This document shows, piece after piece, positions 9,322 through 17,422 of a DNA stretch of 64,000 nucleotides. The position numbers and the translations under genes are program-made. The notes below the pieces were generated by a model. That model searched no databases. It was not told the origin of the DNA and saw only the letters and a program-made list of their open reading frames with translations. This DNA comes from Rhizobium sp. PP-CC-3A-592 (GTDB lineage: Bacteria; Pseudomonadota; Alphaproteobacteria; Rhizobiales; Rhizobiaceae). Position 1 is the first letter of the stretch, and each line of letters opens with the position of its first letter. Location of the stretch: the NCBI RefSeq assembly GCF_003217095.1, contig NZ_QJSR01000002.1, forward strand, positions 744,001-808,000, written 5' to 3'.

Positions 9322-11067
9322 CTACTTGAACGAAGGCGGAGCGCTGAGGTCGTTGGCAGGCGGTGCCGCGGGGTCGGCGGGTTTCGTGCCGTCCAGCGGG
9401 TTTCCGGGCGGAAGTTGCAGGCCGCCGGGGAGGCTCAAGCCGCCGCCATTGGTGCCGAAGCCGGGGACCTCGATCTTGATCGTGTTCGGGTCCACCACGG
9501 CGCCGTCACCCTTGTAGTGCATGACCATCTGCGGAAACATGATCGTCAGCGCCACCATGAGGATCTGGATGCAGACGAAGGGCACGGCACCCCAGTAGAT
9601 CTGCCCGGTCGTCACCGGCGGCGTCATCTTGCCGGTGATGCGGTCGAGATAGGGGATCTTCGGAGCGACCGAGCGCAGGTAGAACAGCGCGAAGCCGAAG
9701 GGCGGGTGCATGAAGCTCGTCTGCATGTTGATGCCGAGCAGCACGCCGAACCAGATCAGGTCGATGCCCAGCTTGTCGGCGGCCGGCGCCAGCAGCGGCA
9801 CGATGATGAAGGCGAGTTCGAAGAAATCGAGGAAGAAGGCGAGGAAGAAGACGAGCGCGTTGACCGCGATCAGGAACCCGGTTTCCCCGCCCGGCATGGC
9901 GGTGAGCAGGTGCTCGACCCAGATGTGGCCGTTGACGCCGTAGAAGGTGAGCGAGAAGACGCGGGCGCCGATGAGGATGAAGAGGACGAAGGCCGACAGG
10001 CGTGTCGTGGCGGTCAGCGCCGAGCGGATCACCTCCATCGACAGGCGGCCCTTGGCGCCGGCCATGATGAGCGCACCGACCGCGCCCATGGCGCCGCCTT
10101 CGGTCGGCGTGGCGATGCCGAGGAAGATGGTGCCGAGCACGAGGAAGATCAGCGCCAGCGGCGGGATGAGGACGATGATGACCTGCTGGGCCAGACGCGA
10201 CATCATGTTGAGCTTCGTCGTGCGGTCGATGAGGGCCACGACATAGATGAAGGCGACGCCGCAGGTGCCGCCGAGAATGTCGGCATCCGCCCCGTAGGTC
10301 GGCGACAGCATGACATGGGCGGCATAGGCGAAGGCGAAGGCCACCACGAGGGCGACGATGAGCGAGGTGACGCCGGAGCCGAGGGTGCGCGCCTCGAGCG
10401 GCAAAGCCGGCATGGCCTCGCGCTTGAGGAACGACATCAGCAGGATATAGCCCATGTAGAGGCCGGTGAGGATCAGGCCGGGGATGAGCGCGCCGGCATA
10501 CATGTCGCCGACCGAGCGGCCGAGCTGGTCGGCAAGGACGATGAGGACCAGCGAGGGCGGGATGATCTGCGCCAGGGTGCCGGATGCGGCGATGACGCCG
10601 GAGGCGAGGCTGCGGTCGTAGCCGTAGCGCAGCATGATCGGCAGCGAGATGAGGCCCATGGCGATGACCGAGGCCGCGACGACGCCGGTGGTGGCGGCCA
10701 GCAGCGCGCCGACGAAGATGACGGCATAGGCAAGGCCGCCGCGAACGGGGCCGAACAGCTGGCCGATCGTATCGAGCAGATCCTCCGCCATGCCGGATTT
10801 CTCCAGCACGATGCCCATGAAGGTGAAGAAGGGAATGGCCAGCAGCGTGTCGTTCGACATCACGCCCCAGAAGCGATCCGGCAGGGCGTTGAGCAGCGGC
10901 CAGGACAGGTTGATGCTGTCCGAATAGGGGGCGAGTTCGACGCCGATGACGAAGAACAGGAGGCCGTTCGCGGCCAGCGAGAAAGCGACGGGATAGCCGA
11001 TCAGCATGAAGACGATCAGCGACAGGAACATGATGGGCGCGAGGTTTTCGGCGATGAATTCGATCAC
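9322..11067 (-). CDS. dctM: TRAP transporter large permease subunit (DctM)
   Basis: A 581-residue, strongly hydrophobic inner-membrane protein that forms the transport channel of the TRAP system, driven by an ion gradient. I place the start at the GTG that overlaps the dctQ stop (GTGA), because it has a GGAGGT ribosome-binding site and yields the expected N terminus VIEFIAENLAPIMFLSLIV. Family landmarks include FFTFMGIVLEKSGMAEDLL and the IPPSLVLIVLAD segment. It is longer than the usual DctM of about 430 residues: there are extra membrane segments and a Gly/Pro-rich C-terminal tail of roughly 60 residues. This longer form is seen with TakP-like partners. An in-frame ORF extends upstream into dctQ but is not the gene. 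Confidence 0.9.
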   Translation of the reverse strand: MIEFIAENLAPIMFLSLIVFMLIGYPVAFSLAANGLLFFVIGVELAPYSDSINLSWPLLNALPDRFWGVMSNDTLLAIPFFTFMGIVLEKSGMAEDLLDTIGQLFGPVRGGLAYAVIFVGALLAATTGVVAASVIAMGLISLPIMLRYGYDRSLASGVIAASGTLAQIIPPSLVLIVLADQLGRSVGDMYAGALIPGLILTGLYMGYILLMSFLKREAMPALPLEARTLGSGVTSLIVALVVAFAFAYAAHVMLSPTYGADADILGGTCGVAFIYVVALIDRTTKLNMMSRLAQQVIIVLIPPLALIFLVLGTIFLGIATPTEGGAMGAVGALIMAGAKGRLSMEVIRSALTATTRLSAFVLFILIGARVFSLTFYGVNGHIWVEHLLTAMPGGETGFLIAVNALVFFLAFFLDFFELAFIIVPLLAPAADKLGIDLIWFGVLLGINMQTSFMHPPFGFALFYLRSVAPKIPYLDRITGKMTPPVTTGQIYWGAVPFVCIQILMVALTIMFPQMVMHYKGDGAVVDPNTIKIEVPGFGTNGGGLSLPGGLQLPPGNPLDGTKPADPAAPPANDLSAPPSFK

Positions 11068-11648
11068 GGGCGGACCTCCGGAGCGACATTGGACGGCGCG
11101 GTTTCCAGCGGTGCATGTGTCGGCACGTAAGGGGCGGGATCGTCGATGACGCCGCGCATGATGGCGATCTTCTTGATGATCTCGGAGACGCCCTGGAAGG
11201 CCAGCAGGACGAAGCCCGCGAGCAGGATGGCCTTTGCCGGCCAGAGGATGAGACCGCCGGCGCTGGAGGACATCTCGCCGGAGACGTAGCTCATGCGGAC
11301 ATAGGGGATGAGGTAGACGATCATCACGAGCACGAAGGGCATCAGGAACAGGAGGTGGCCGAGCAGGTCGATCCAGTGCTGCACCCGGCGGGAGAAGTTG
11401 CCGTAGACGACGTCGATGCGGATGTGCTCGTTCTGCTTCAGCGTGTAGGCGGCAGCCAGCATGAAGGCGGCGCCGAAGAGGTACCATTGCGCCTCGAGCC
11501 AGGCATTGGACGACATGTTGAAGGCTTTGCGGATGACCGCGTTGCCGGCGCTGACGAGCACGGCGACGAGGATGAGCCACGTCACGGATTTGCCGATGAA
11601 CTCCGTCGTCGCATCGATCAGGCGGCTGAGGCCCAGCAATGGTGTCAT
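11064..11648 (-). CDS. dctQ: TRAP transporter small permease subunit (DctQ)
   Basis: A 194-residue inner-membrane protein with four predicted membrane spans: VTWLILVAVLVSAGNAVIRK, the WYLFGAAFMLAAAYTL segment, LLFLMPFVLVMIVYLI and AILLAGFVLLAFQGVSEII. The AAYTLKQNEHIRIDVV motif is the DctQ hallmark. It bridges the periplasmic binding protein and the DctM channel. The C-terminal tail is Pro/Ala-rich. The stop codon overlaps the dctM start, so the two are translationally coupled. The promoter must lie in the 400 bases upstream, which also carry a double-hairpin repeat. Confidence 0.92.
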   Translation of the reverse strand: MTPLLGLSRLIDATTEFIGKSVTWLILVAVLVSAGNAVIRKAFNMSSNAWLEAQWYLFGAAFMLAAAYTLKQNEHIRIDVVYGNFSRRVQHWIDLLGHLLFLMPFVLVMIVYLIPYVRMSYVSGEMSSSAGGLILWPAKAILLAGFVLLAFQGVSEIIKKIAIMRGVIDDPAPYVPTHAPLETAPSNVAPEVRP

Positions 11649-11664
11649 GTCGATCTCCCCCCTC

Positions 11665-11759
11665 TTAAAGCGTGTCGCGATTGCTCCGTACGCTTTAAGC
11701 TCCTGTTTTTTCGCATGTCGTTATCGCAAAACCGCTGCACACGTTTGCGCGACATGCTT
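11665..11759. repeat. double-hairpin intergenic repeat (family D)
   Basis: Two adjacent inverted repeats are visible. The first pairs TTAAAGCGT with ACGCTTTAA. The second pairs GCATGTCG with CGACATGC and encloses GCAAAAC/GTTTGC. The same string pattern is familiar from many Rhizobiaceae intergenic regions (from memory). It is present once in this window, upstream of dctQ and downstream-facing to the rcnB-like gene. Confidence 0.55.
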
Positions 11760-12056
11760 CAGCGGCTCTCCCCAGCAGCTTTCCTTTCGCCACAGTGCCG
11801 ATTTCGGCCGTGCGTTCAAGCGGTTTGGGCGGTTTTCCGCGCCGTTCGGCGGCGATGCGACCAAAGTCGAAGACGCGGCTGGCGGGCCGTATGGCGGCAC
11901 GATCGGGGCGCCGAGCCATCGGGGAATTTCAAGCAAGTGATGATGAAGTTCAAGTAGTCTTCTGATTTGGTTACGGAATTGTAATGTGCATCTTCATTTC
12001 CCGTTCATCTTCCGGGGCCTAGTTTCCGGCTGTCTCGAAACGCAAGGACATGCCTC

Positions 12057-12389
12057 ATGAAACGTTTTATCATCGCCCTTCTCGCCACCTCTTTCCTCGC
12101 AGCGCCCGGCGCCTTTGCCGCGCCGCAGGACCGGAACGACGGGGCCCGGGGCCGGACGGTCGAGCGTCATACGACGACCATCAAGAAAACGGAGGTGCGC
12201 AAGAACCGCTGGGCCCGCGGCCACCGCCTGTCGCCTGCCGAACGCCGCCGCACCGCCGAGGTCCGCGACTACCGCCGCTACCGCCTGAACGCCCCGCCGC
12301 GTGGCCAGCGCTGGGTCAAGGTCGACAACGACTTCCTGCTCATCAGCGTCGCCACCGGCGTCATCGTCGGCCTCGCCTCCAGCCGGTAA
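12057..12389 (+). CDS. RcnB-like small periplasmic protein
   Basis: A 110-residue exported protein. The signal peptide (MKRFIIALLATSFLAAPGAFA) is followed by a highly basic mature region. The C terminus ends RYRLNAPPRGQRWVKVDNDFLLISVATGVI, which matches the ending of RcnB-family proteins (a PP.G..W.....D.LL pattern). RcnB in E. coli is a periplasmic protein linked to nickel and cobalt homeostasis, but rhizobial homologues are mostly uncharacterised, so the metal role is inference. A short AAGGAC ribosome-binding stretch precedes the ATG. The gene appears monocistronic; the next gene runs towards it on the other strand. Confidence 0.75.
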   Translation: MKRFIIALLATSFLAAPGAFAAPQDRNDGARGRTVERHTTTIKKTEVRKNRWARGHRLSPAERRRTAEVRDYRRYRLNAPPRGQRWVKVDNDFLLISVATGVIVGLASSR

Positions 12390-12434
12390 GCCATGTTTGC
12401 CGCAGCTCCCCTTGTGGGGCTGCGGTGTTCCCTT

Positions 12435-14372
12435 TCAACGAAAACGCCCCTTCCGTTCGGGCAGCGCCGGCACATCGAACGATGCCGGCGGCAGCCTCCG
12501 TCTCGCCCTGTCGGCCATTCTCTCATAAGCGGATTCGAGGTGGAGACAGAATCGCTCGGCGTCGAACAGGGGCGCGGAGTCCCGGTTTTCGCTCAGGCGC
12601 TGCTTGAGGTCCGCAATTTCTTCCGGATGCCTTGCAAGGGCGACGGCGCGATCGATCAGGGCCTGTTTGTCCGGGAGGACGAGGTCGGGCAGGCCGATCG
12701 CCGTCAGCAGGCTTTCGGAGACCCGCGAAGCGAAATGTCTTCCCCGCAGGGTGATGACCGGAAGACCCGCCCAGAGCTGGTCGGATGTCGTCGTGTGCCC
12801 GTTATAGGGGAAGGTGTCGAGCCCGAGGTCGGCTGCCTGCAGCCGGGCGATATGGCTCTCGTAATGCGCCTTGCCTGCAAAGACGATCTGCGTCTCCGTA
12901 ACGCCCCGCGCCGCCATGGCCCGGGCGAAATTTTCGCGTGCGATACGGCCGTCGACGAGGACCCAGAGGAGGGCGTCCGGCACCTGGCGAAGGATATCGG
13001 CCCAGATGTCGATCGTTTCGATCGTCATCTTCCGGGTCACGTTGAAGGCGGCGAAGACGAAGCGGTCTTCGGGAAGGCCGAGTTCGGCGCGGAACGCTGG
13101 CTGTGGAAGAGCACGGTGGAACGGGTCGTTCGGCTGGTAGGTCTCGGGAAGGCGGCAGAGCCGCTCATGGTAGAAGGGTGCGGACGATGGCGGCGTGACG
13201 ATCGGGTCGCCGATGACGTAATCGCAGTCGATGTTGGTGTTGCTGCCGGGAAAGCCGAGCCAGGAGACCTGCACCGGCGCCACGTTTTCGTTGAGGATGG
13301 TGTTCCGGTTGCCGGCGGTCGAGCCCTTGAGATCGACCAGGATGTCGATGCCGTCGGCGCGGATTTTCTGCGCAGCGTCTCTGTCGCTCATGGCATGGAT
13401 CGGAACGATGCGTCCCCAGAGCGTGCGATCGCAGGTCTCGGCTGTCGTGAATTGTTCGTGCGTATGGCAGTAGAGCGTGACGTCGAAGCGGTTGCGGTCA
13501 TGCAGGGTGAGGACGGCCTGCAGCAGGCGCATGGTGGCGTGACCGCTCCAGAAGTCGCTGGAGAGGTAGCCGATCCGCAGCGGTTGCGGGCCGCGCTTCC
13601 GGCTCATGCGGGGGCGGGCGGCAAAGGCGGGTTTCGAGCGGTTGCGGGCCGGGGTGCCGTTGGTCGCGAGACGGTTCAGGCGTTCGTTGTCGCAGTGGAG
13701 CAGGTTGGCGTAGGGCGTTTCGCCCTGGAGGAGCGGCGGTGTCGAGGTTGCCGTGTCCCAGGAGGCCTTCTCCCACCGGCGTTCCAGATCGGCCAGGGCT
13801 TCGTAGTCGCAGAAGTCCCGCGCGATCGCCATATAGGCGGCCTGCGCATAGGGATCGTCGGTCTTCAGGTTCGCCAGCTTGCGAAACACGGTGAGCACGG
13901 CGGGGTCGCGATCTTCGCCGGCATAGAGGTTTGCGGCGAGATGGATGTGGGCGGGATCGTCGCTCTCGACCAGGGCCGCCCGGACGAGGTGCGCCGATTG
14001 GGCATCGCCGGAGCGGACGAAGGCGGAGGCGACGAGCGCTGCGACATTCGCGTTGTCGGGCTGCAGCAGGAACAGCCGCATTCCGTAGAGCAGCGCTCGT
14101 GCATCGTCGCCTGCCGCCACGGCCGAGGCTGCGGCGCGCTCCAAGGCTTCGGGCGTCGGATCGAGATCGACGGCGCGACCGAAGAGATCGAGCGCATCCT
14201 TTTCCAGGCCGAGCTTCTGAAAAGTCCGGCCGAGGAGGGTCAGCACGCCGGCATCCGCGCCGTCATCGACCATGCGGCTCAAAAGCGTGAGAGCGGCGAT
14301 GTAGTCGCCGCTCTCGTAAGCTCTGGTCGCGTTCGCCAATCGTCCCGTCATAGCATCACGCCTGTCTGTCAT
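12435..14372 (-). CDS. TPR-containing O-GlcNAc-transferase-like glycosyltransferase (GT41 family)
   Basis: A 645-residue protein. Roughly the first 200 residues are helical repeats of tetratricopeptide type (for example EKDALDLFGRAVDLDPTPEALERAA). The C-terminal part from about residue 260 matches the catalytic region of the O-GlcNAc-transferase/SPINDLY-like GT41 family: RIGYLSSDFWSGHAT, GFPGSNTNIDCDYVIGDP, FAAFNVTRKM and LDTFPYNGHTTTSDQLWAGLPVITL. These proteins transfer a sugar from UDP-sugar to proteins or other acceptors. No signal peptide is seen, so it is probably cytosolic. The acceptor is unknown. It follows znuA on the same strand after about 40 bases, but no functional link with zinc is apparent. 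Confidence 0.87.
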   Translation of the reverse strand: MTDRRDAMTGRLANATRAYESGDYIAALTLLSRMVDDGADAGVLTLLGRTFQKLGLEKDALDLFGRAVDLDPTPEALERAAASAVAAGDDARALLYGMRLFLLQPDNANVAALVASAFVRSGDAQSAHLVRAALVESDDPAHIHLAANLYAGEDRDPAVLTVFRKLANLKTDDPYAQAAYMAIARDFCDYEALADLERRWEKASWDTATSTPPLLQGETPYANLLHCDNERLNRLATNGTPARNRSKPAFAARPRMSRKRGPQPLRIGYLSSDFWSGHATMRLLQAVLTLHDRNRFDVTLYCHTHEQFTTAETCDRTLWGRIVPIHAMSDRDAAQKIRADGIDILVDLKGSTAGNRNTILNENVAPVQVSWLGFPGSNTNIDCDYVIGDPIVTPPSSAPFYHERLCRLPETYQPNDPFHRALPQPAFRAELGLPEDRFVFAAFNVTRKMTIETIDIWADILRQVPDALLWVLVDGRIARENFARAMAARGVTETQIVFAGKAHYESHIARLQAADLGLDTFPYNGHTTTSDQLWAGLPVITLRGRHFASRVSESLLTAIGLPDLVLPDKQALIDRAVALARHPEEIADLKQRLSENRDSAPLFDAERFCLHLESAYERMADRARRRLPPASFDVPALPERKGRFR

Positions 14373-14412
14373 CGATGCCGGGATGATGGCGAAGCGAGCT
14401 TGTGCGAGGCCA

Positions 14413-15402
14413 TCAGCCCTGCTGGGACAGGCAGTTTGCGAGCGACTGGGCGACGCCGTTCATCAGCTGGAAGTAGAGGTCCGGGCCGGCGGTCAGCGTG
14501 CCGGCTTCGGGGTCCAGCGTGCCGGATCTGGCGGTCGTGCCTTCCAGCACGACATTGACCAGCTTCGGCTCGAATTGCGGCTCGGCGAAGACGCAGGTGG
14601 CGCCGAGCTTTTCGATCTTGGCGTGGATTTCCTTCAGGCGCTGGGCGCCCGGTGCCGTTTCCGGGCTGACCGTGATGGAGCCGGCGACGGAGACGCCGTA
14701 GCGGTTCTCGAAATACTGGTAGGCATCGTGGAAGACGATGAAGGGGCGATCCTTGATCGGGGCGACGGTGGCGGCGATGGCAAGATCCAGGGCGTCGATG
14801 CGGGCGTCGAGGGTCTCGCGGTTGGTGCGGTAGGTCGCGGCATGTTCGGGATCGGCCTTTGCCAGCACCGTTTCGATCTCGGCGGCCATGGCCTTGGCGT
14901 TGCGCGGATCGAGCCAGGAATGCATGTCGAACTCGCCGTCATCATGAGCATGCTTGGCGTCATGAGCGTCGGCGGCGTCATGGCCATGAGCGCCTTCGGC
15001 CTCGTCGCCATCGTCATGCGGCTCGAACGGGCCGCCTTCGCGCTGCGGCAGTTTTTCGACGCCTGGCGCTTCTTCGAGCGCGACGATGGTGGCTTTGGAG
15101 CCCAATGTTTCCAGCGGCTTCTCCAGAAAATGCTCCATGCCTTCGCCCATCCAGAAGACGACATTGGCCTTTTGGAGCGCCGCGGCATTGGACGGCTTCA
15201 TATTGTAGGTGTGGGGGGAGGCGGCGCCTTCCACGATCAGCTTCGGCTCGCCGACGCCGGCCATGATGGAGGCGACGAGGGAGTGGATCGGCTTGATCGA
15301 CACCACCACATCGGGTGTCTGGGCGTGGGCCGTGCCGGCTGCGAGGAAAGCGGTGGCGGCGAGGATCAGCGAGGCGCGAGGGGACATAGCGCGAGGGGAC
15401 AT
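14413..15402 (-). CDS. znuA: zinc ABC transporter periplasmic zinc-binding protein ZnuA
   Basis: A 329-residue periplasmic protein that captures Zn(II). A signal peptide (ILAATAFLAAGTAHA) ends near residue 27. Likely zinc ligands include His40 (KPIHSL), His64 (ASPHTYN) and His161 (DMHSWLDP), and the charged His/Asp-rich loop at about 129-153 is a ZnuA hallmark. Two cysteines near the ends (ATCVF, LANCL) could form the known ZnuA disulfide. The first of two in-frame ATGs is chosen because CAGGAG lies seven bases upstream. The first five codons are a 15-base tandem duplication (MSPRAMSPRA). It is divergent from znuC across the Zur-box candidates. Confidence 0.95.
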   Translation of the reverse strand: MSPRAMSPRASLILAATAFLAAGTAHAQTPDVVVSIKPIHSLVASIMAGVGEPKLIVEGAASPHTYNMKPSNAAALQKANVVFWMGEGMEHFLEKPLETLGSKATIVALEEAPGVEKLPQREGGPFEPHDDGDEAEGAHGHDAADAHDAKHAHDDGEFDMHSWLDPRNAKAMAAEIETVLAKADPEHAATYRTNRETLDARIDALDLAIAATVAPIKDRPFIVFHDAYQYFENRYGVSVAGSITVSPETAPGAQRLKEIHAKIEKLGATCVFAEPQFEPKLVNVVLEGTTARSGTLDPEAGTLTAGPDLYFQLMNGVAQSLANCLSQQG

Positions 15403-15543
15403 GGAGAAGCTCCTGTAGGGTTCATGCCGGGTCCGACCGTCTTATGAGCGACGACGACGTCGCGGTTGGCGGGATGGTCGGACCGTTTGTTCGGGCAAGA
15501 CGTCGGCGGTGGTCAGGGAGGATGCCGGCGGCTTGTATTCTCA

Positions 15544-15581
15544 ATGTAATGTTATTACATCAATTGCGTTATGCTATAACG
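15544..15581. promoter_or_regulatory. two Zur-box candidates in the znuA/znuC divergent promoter
   Basis: Two perfect palindromes lie six bases apart in an AT-rich island: ATGTAATGTTATTACAT (15544-15560) and CGTTATGCTATAACG (15567-15581). The second carries the GTTAT..ATAAC core known for alphaproteobacterial Zur sites. They sit between divergent znuA and znuC, about 45-140 bases from each start, and the zur gene itself is the last gene of the znuC unit, which supports zinc-responsive repression of both directions. Confidence 0.82.
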
Positions 15582-15624
15582 TGTGGCATAGCCGCTGGCA
15601 ACAGGGTCCTCCGGGAAATTTCCG

Positions 15625-16599
15625 ATGTCCGAAACCGACGCTCATTCTCACACCGCGCCTGCCGTATCCCGTACGGGCGCGCCCGTACGTGCCGCGAGCG
15701 ACGCGCTCGTGACGCTGCGGGAGGTGGGTATTCGCCGGAGCGGGCGGTGGCTGGTGCGGGGCGTCGATTTTTCCGTCTCGCGCGGCGAGATCGTGACGCT
15801 GATCGGGCCGAACGGCTCGGGAAAATCCACGACCGCCAAGACCGCCATCGGCGTGATGAAGCCGGACGAGGGGCGCGTGGAAAAGATCGGCGGCCTCAAA
15901 GTCGGCTATGTCCCGCAGAAACTTTCCATCGACTGGACGCTGCCGCTGACCGTGGAGCGGCTGATGACGCTGACCGGACCGCTGAAAAGCGCCGAGATTG
16001 CGGAGGCGCTGGCGTCCACGGGAATCCTCCACTTGGCGCGGGCGGAGGTGCAGCATCTCTCCGGCGGCGAATTCCAGCGGGCGCTGCTGGCGCGGGCCAT
16101 CGCCCGCCGGCCAGACCTGCTGGTGCTGGACGAACCGGTGCAGGGCGTCGATTTCTCCGGCGAGATCGCGCTCTACGACCTGATCAAGACCATTCGCAAT
16201 AGAACCGGCTGCGGCATTCTGCTGATTTCGCACGACCTGCATGTGGTGATGGCGGAGACCGACACGGTGATCTGCCTCAACGGGCATGTTTGTTGCCGCG
16301 GCACGCCGGAGGCGGTGAGCCAGAGCCCGGAATATCAGCGCCTGTTCGGCGTGAAAGCTGCACAGACGCTGGCTGTCTACAATCATGATCATGACCACAC
16401 CCATCTGCCCGACGGCCGCGTCCTGCATGCGGACGGAAGCCTGACGGACCATTGCCATCCGGAGGATGGCCATCACAGGGACGGCCATCCTCCGGATGAT
16501 ACGGCCGTTCCGGACCACGTGCATGACGAAAGCTGCGGATGCGGCCACAGCCAGATCCGCCTGAAGCGGCTCGAACCGGGGAAGCGCGACCGTGCTTGA
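15625..16599 (+). CDS. znuC: zinc ABC transporter ATP-binding protein ZnuC
   Basis: A 324-residue ATPase that drives zinc import. Walker A GPNGSGKS is at 61-68, the signature LSGGEFQR at about 145-152 and Walker B LLVLDEP at about 165-171. The body ends near residue 250 and is followed by an unusual histidine-rich tail (253-308) with about 15 His plus a CGCGH motif; E. coli ZnuC has only about 250 residues. The tail may bind zinc on the cytosolic side. Its coding DNA contains a perfect 15-base inverted repeat. The gene is divergent from znuA, shares the Zur-box region and overlaps znuB by eight bases. Confidence 0.95.
   Translation: MSETDAHSHTAPAVSRTGAPVRAASDALVTLREVGIRRSGRWLVRGVDFSVSRGEIVTLIGPNGSGKSTTAKTAIGVMKPDEGRVEKIGGLKVGYVPQKLSIDWTLPLTVERLMTLTGPLKSAEIAEALASTGILHLARAEVQHLSGGEFQRALLARAIARRPDLLVLDEPVQGVDFSGEIALYDLIKTIRNRTGCGILLISHDLHVVMAETDTVICLNGHVCCRGTPEAVSQSPEYQRLFGVKAAQTLAVYNHDHDHTHLPDGRVLHADGSLTDHCHPEDGHHRDGHPPDDTAVPDHVHDESCGCGHSQIRLKRLEPGKRDRA
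16457..16497. repeat. perfect inverted repeat inside the znuC 3' coding region
   Basis: ATCCGGAGGATGGCC and its exact reverse complement are separated by 11 bases. The hairpin would form in the znuC-znuB-zur mRNA about 95 bases before the znuB start. The bases encode part of the histidine-rich tail (around residues 278-292). Confidence 0.85.
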
Positions 16600-17422
16600 C
16601 GATTTCTTCATCCGCGCCCTCATTGCCGGCGTCGGCCTGGCCATCACGGTCGGGCCGCTCGGCTGCTTCGTGGTCTGGCGCCGCATGGCCTATTTCGGCG
16701 ACACCATGGCGCATTCCGCGCTGCTCGGCGTCGCGCTCTCTTTGCTGCTCGACCTGAACCTGATGGTCAGCGTCTTCATCGTCGCGGCGATGGTCTCGCT
16801 GCTCTTGCTGGCGCTGCAGAAGCGCGGCGGGCTTTCGACCGATGCGCTGCTCGGCATTCTCTCGCATTCCTCGCTGTCGATCGGCCTCGTCATCGTCGCC
16901 TTCATGACCTGGGTGCGGATCGACCTTGTCGGGTTCCTGTTCGGCGACATTCTCGCCGTGTCGGAAGCCGATATCGACATCGTCTGGGGCGGGGGCATTC
17001 TCGTGCTGATGGCGCTGGTCATGCTCTGGCGGCCGCTGCTCGCCGCAACCGTCAATCCGGAGATCGCGGAGGCCGAGGGGCTGCATCCGGAGCGGTCGCG
17101 GCTGTTCTTTATGCTGCTGATGGCGCTGGTCATCGCCATTGCCATGAAGATCGTCGGCATTCTGCTGATCACCTCGCTGCTCATCATTCCCGCCGCCACG
17201 GCGCGCCGCTTTTCGGCCTCGCCCGAGATCATGGCGGTGTTCGCCTCGCTGATCGGTGCGGTGGCGGTGGTCGGCGGGCTGTTCGGCTCGCTGCATTTCG
17301 ACACGCCGTCCGGCCCGTCGATCGTGGTCGCCGCCGTCGTCATCTTCGTCCTCAGCCTGCTGCCGATCGGCCGGCGCGGGCGGGACGGCACGCCGTTTTC
17401 ACCGCCGGGAGGACATCACTGA
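16592..17422 (+). CDS. znuB: zinc ABC transporter permease ZnuB
   Basis: A 276-residue inner-membrane permease of the ABC-3 (metal) family. It has seven to eight hydrophobic segments, beginning ALIAGVGLAITVGPLGCFVVW. The RRMAYFGDTMAHSALLGVAL motif is diagnostic of ZnuB/MntB-type permeases. The start overlaps the end of znuC by eight bases. The stop shares one base with the zur start (TGATG). It forms the zinc channel with ZnuA and ZnuC. A short polar C-terminal tail follows the last membrane segment. Confidence 0.95.
   Translation: MLDDFFIRALIAGVGLAITVGPLGCFVVWRRMAYFGDTMAHSALLGVALSLLLDLNLMVSVFIVAAMVSLLLLALQKRGGLSTDALLGILSHSSLSIGLVIVAFMTWVRIDLVGFLFGDILAVSEADIDIVWGGGILVLMALVMLWRPLLAATVNPEIAEAEGLHPERSRLFFMLLMALVIAIAMKIVGILLITSLLIIPAATARRFSASPEIMAVFASLIGAVAVVGGLFGSLHFDTPSGPSIVVAAVVIFVLSLLPIGRRGRDGTPFSPPGGHH

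Noticed and set aside
9289-11130. A 613-codon plus-strand frame over dctM
   Set aside because: It is an antisense shadow made of Glu/Asp/Arg/Gly repeats. The minus-strand frame encodes a clear TRAP permease.
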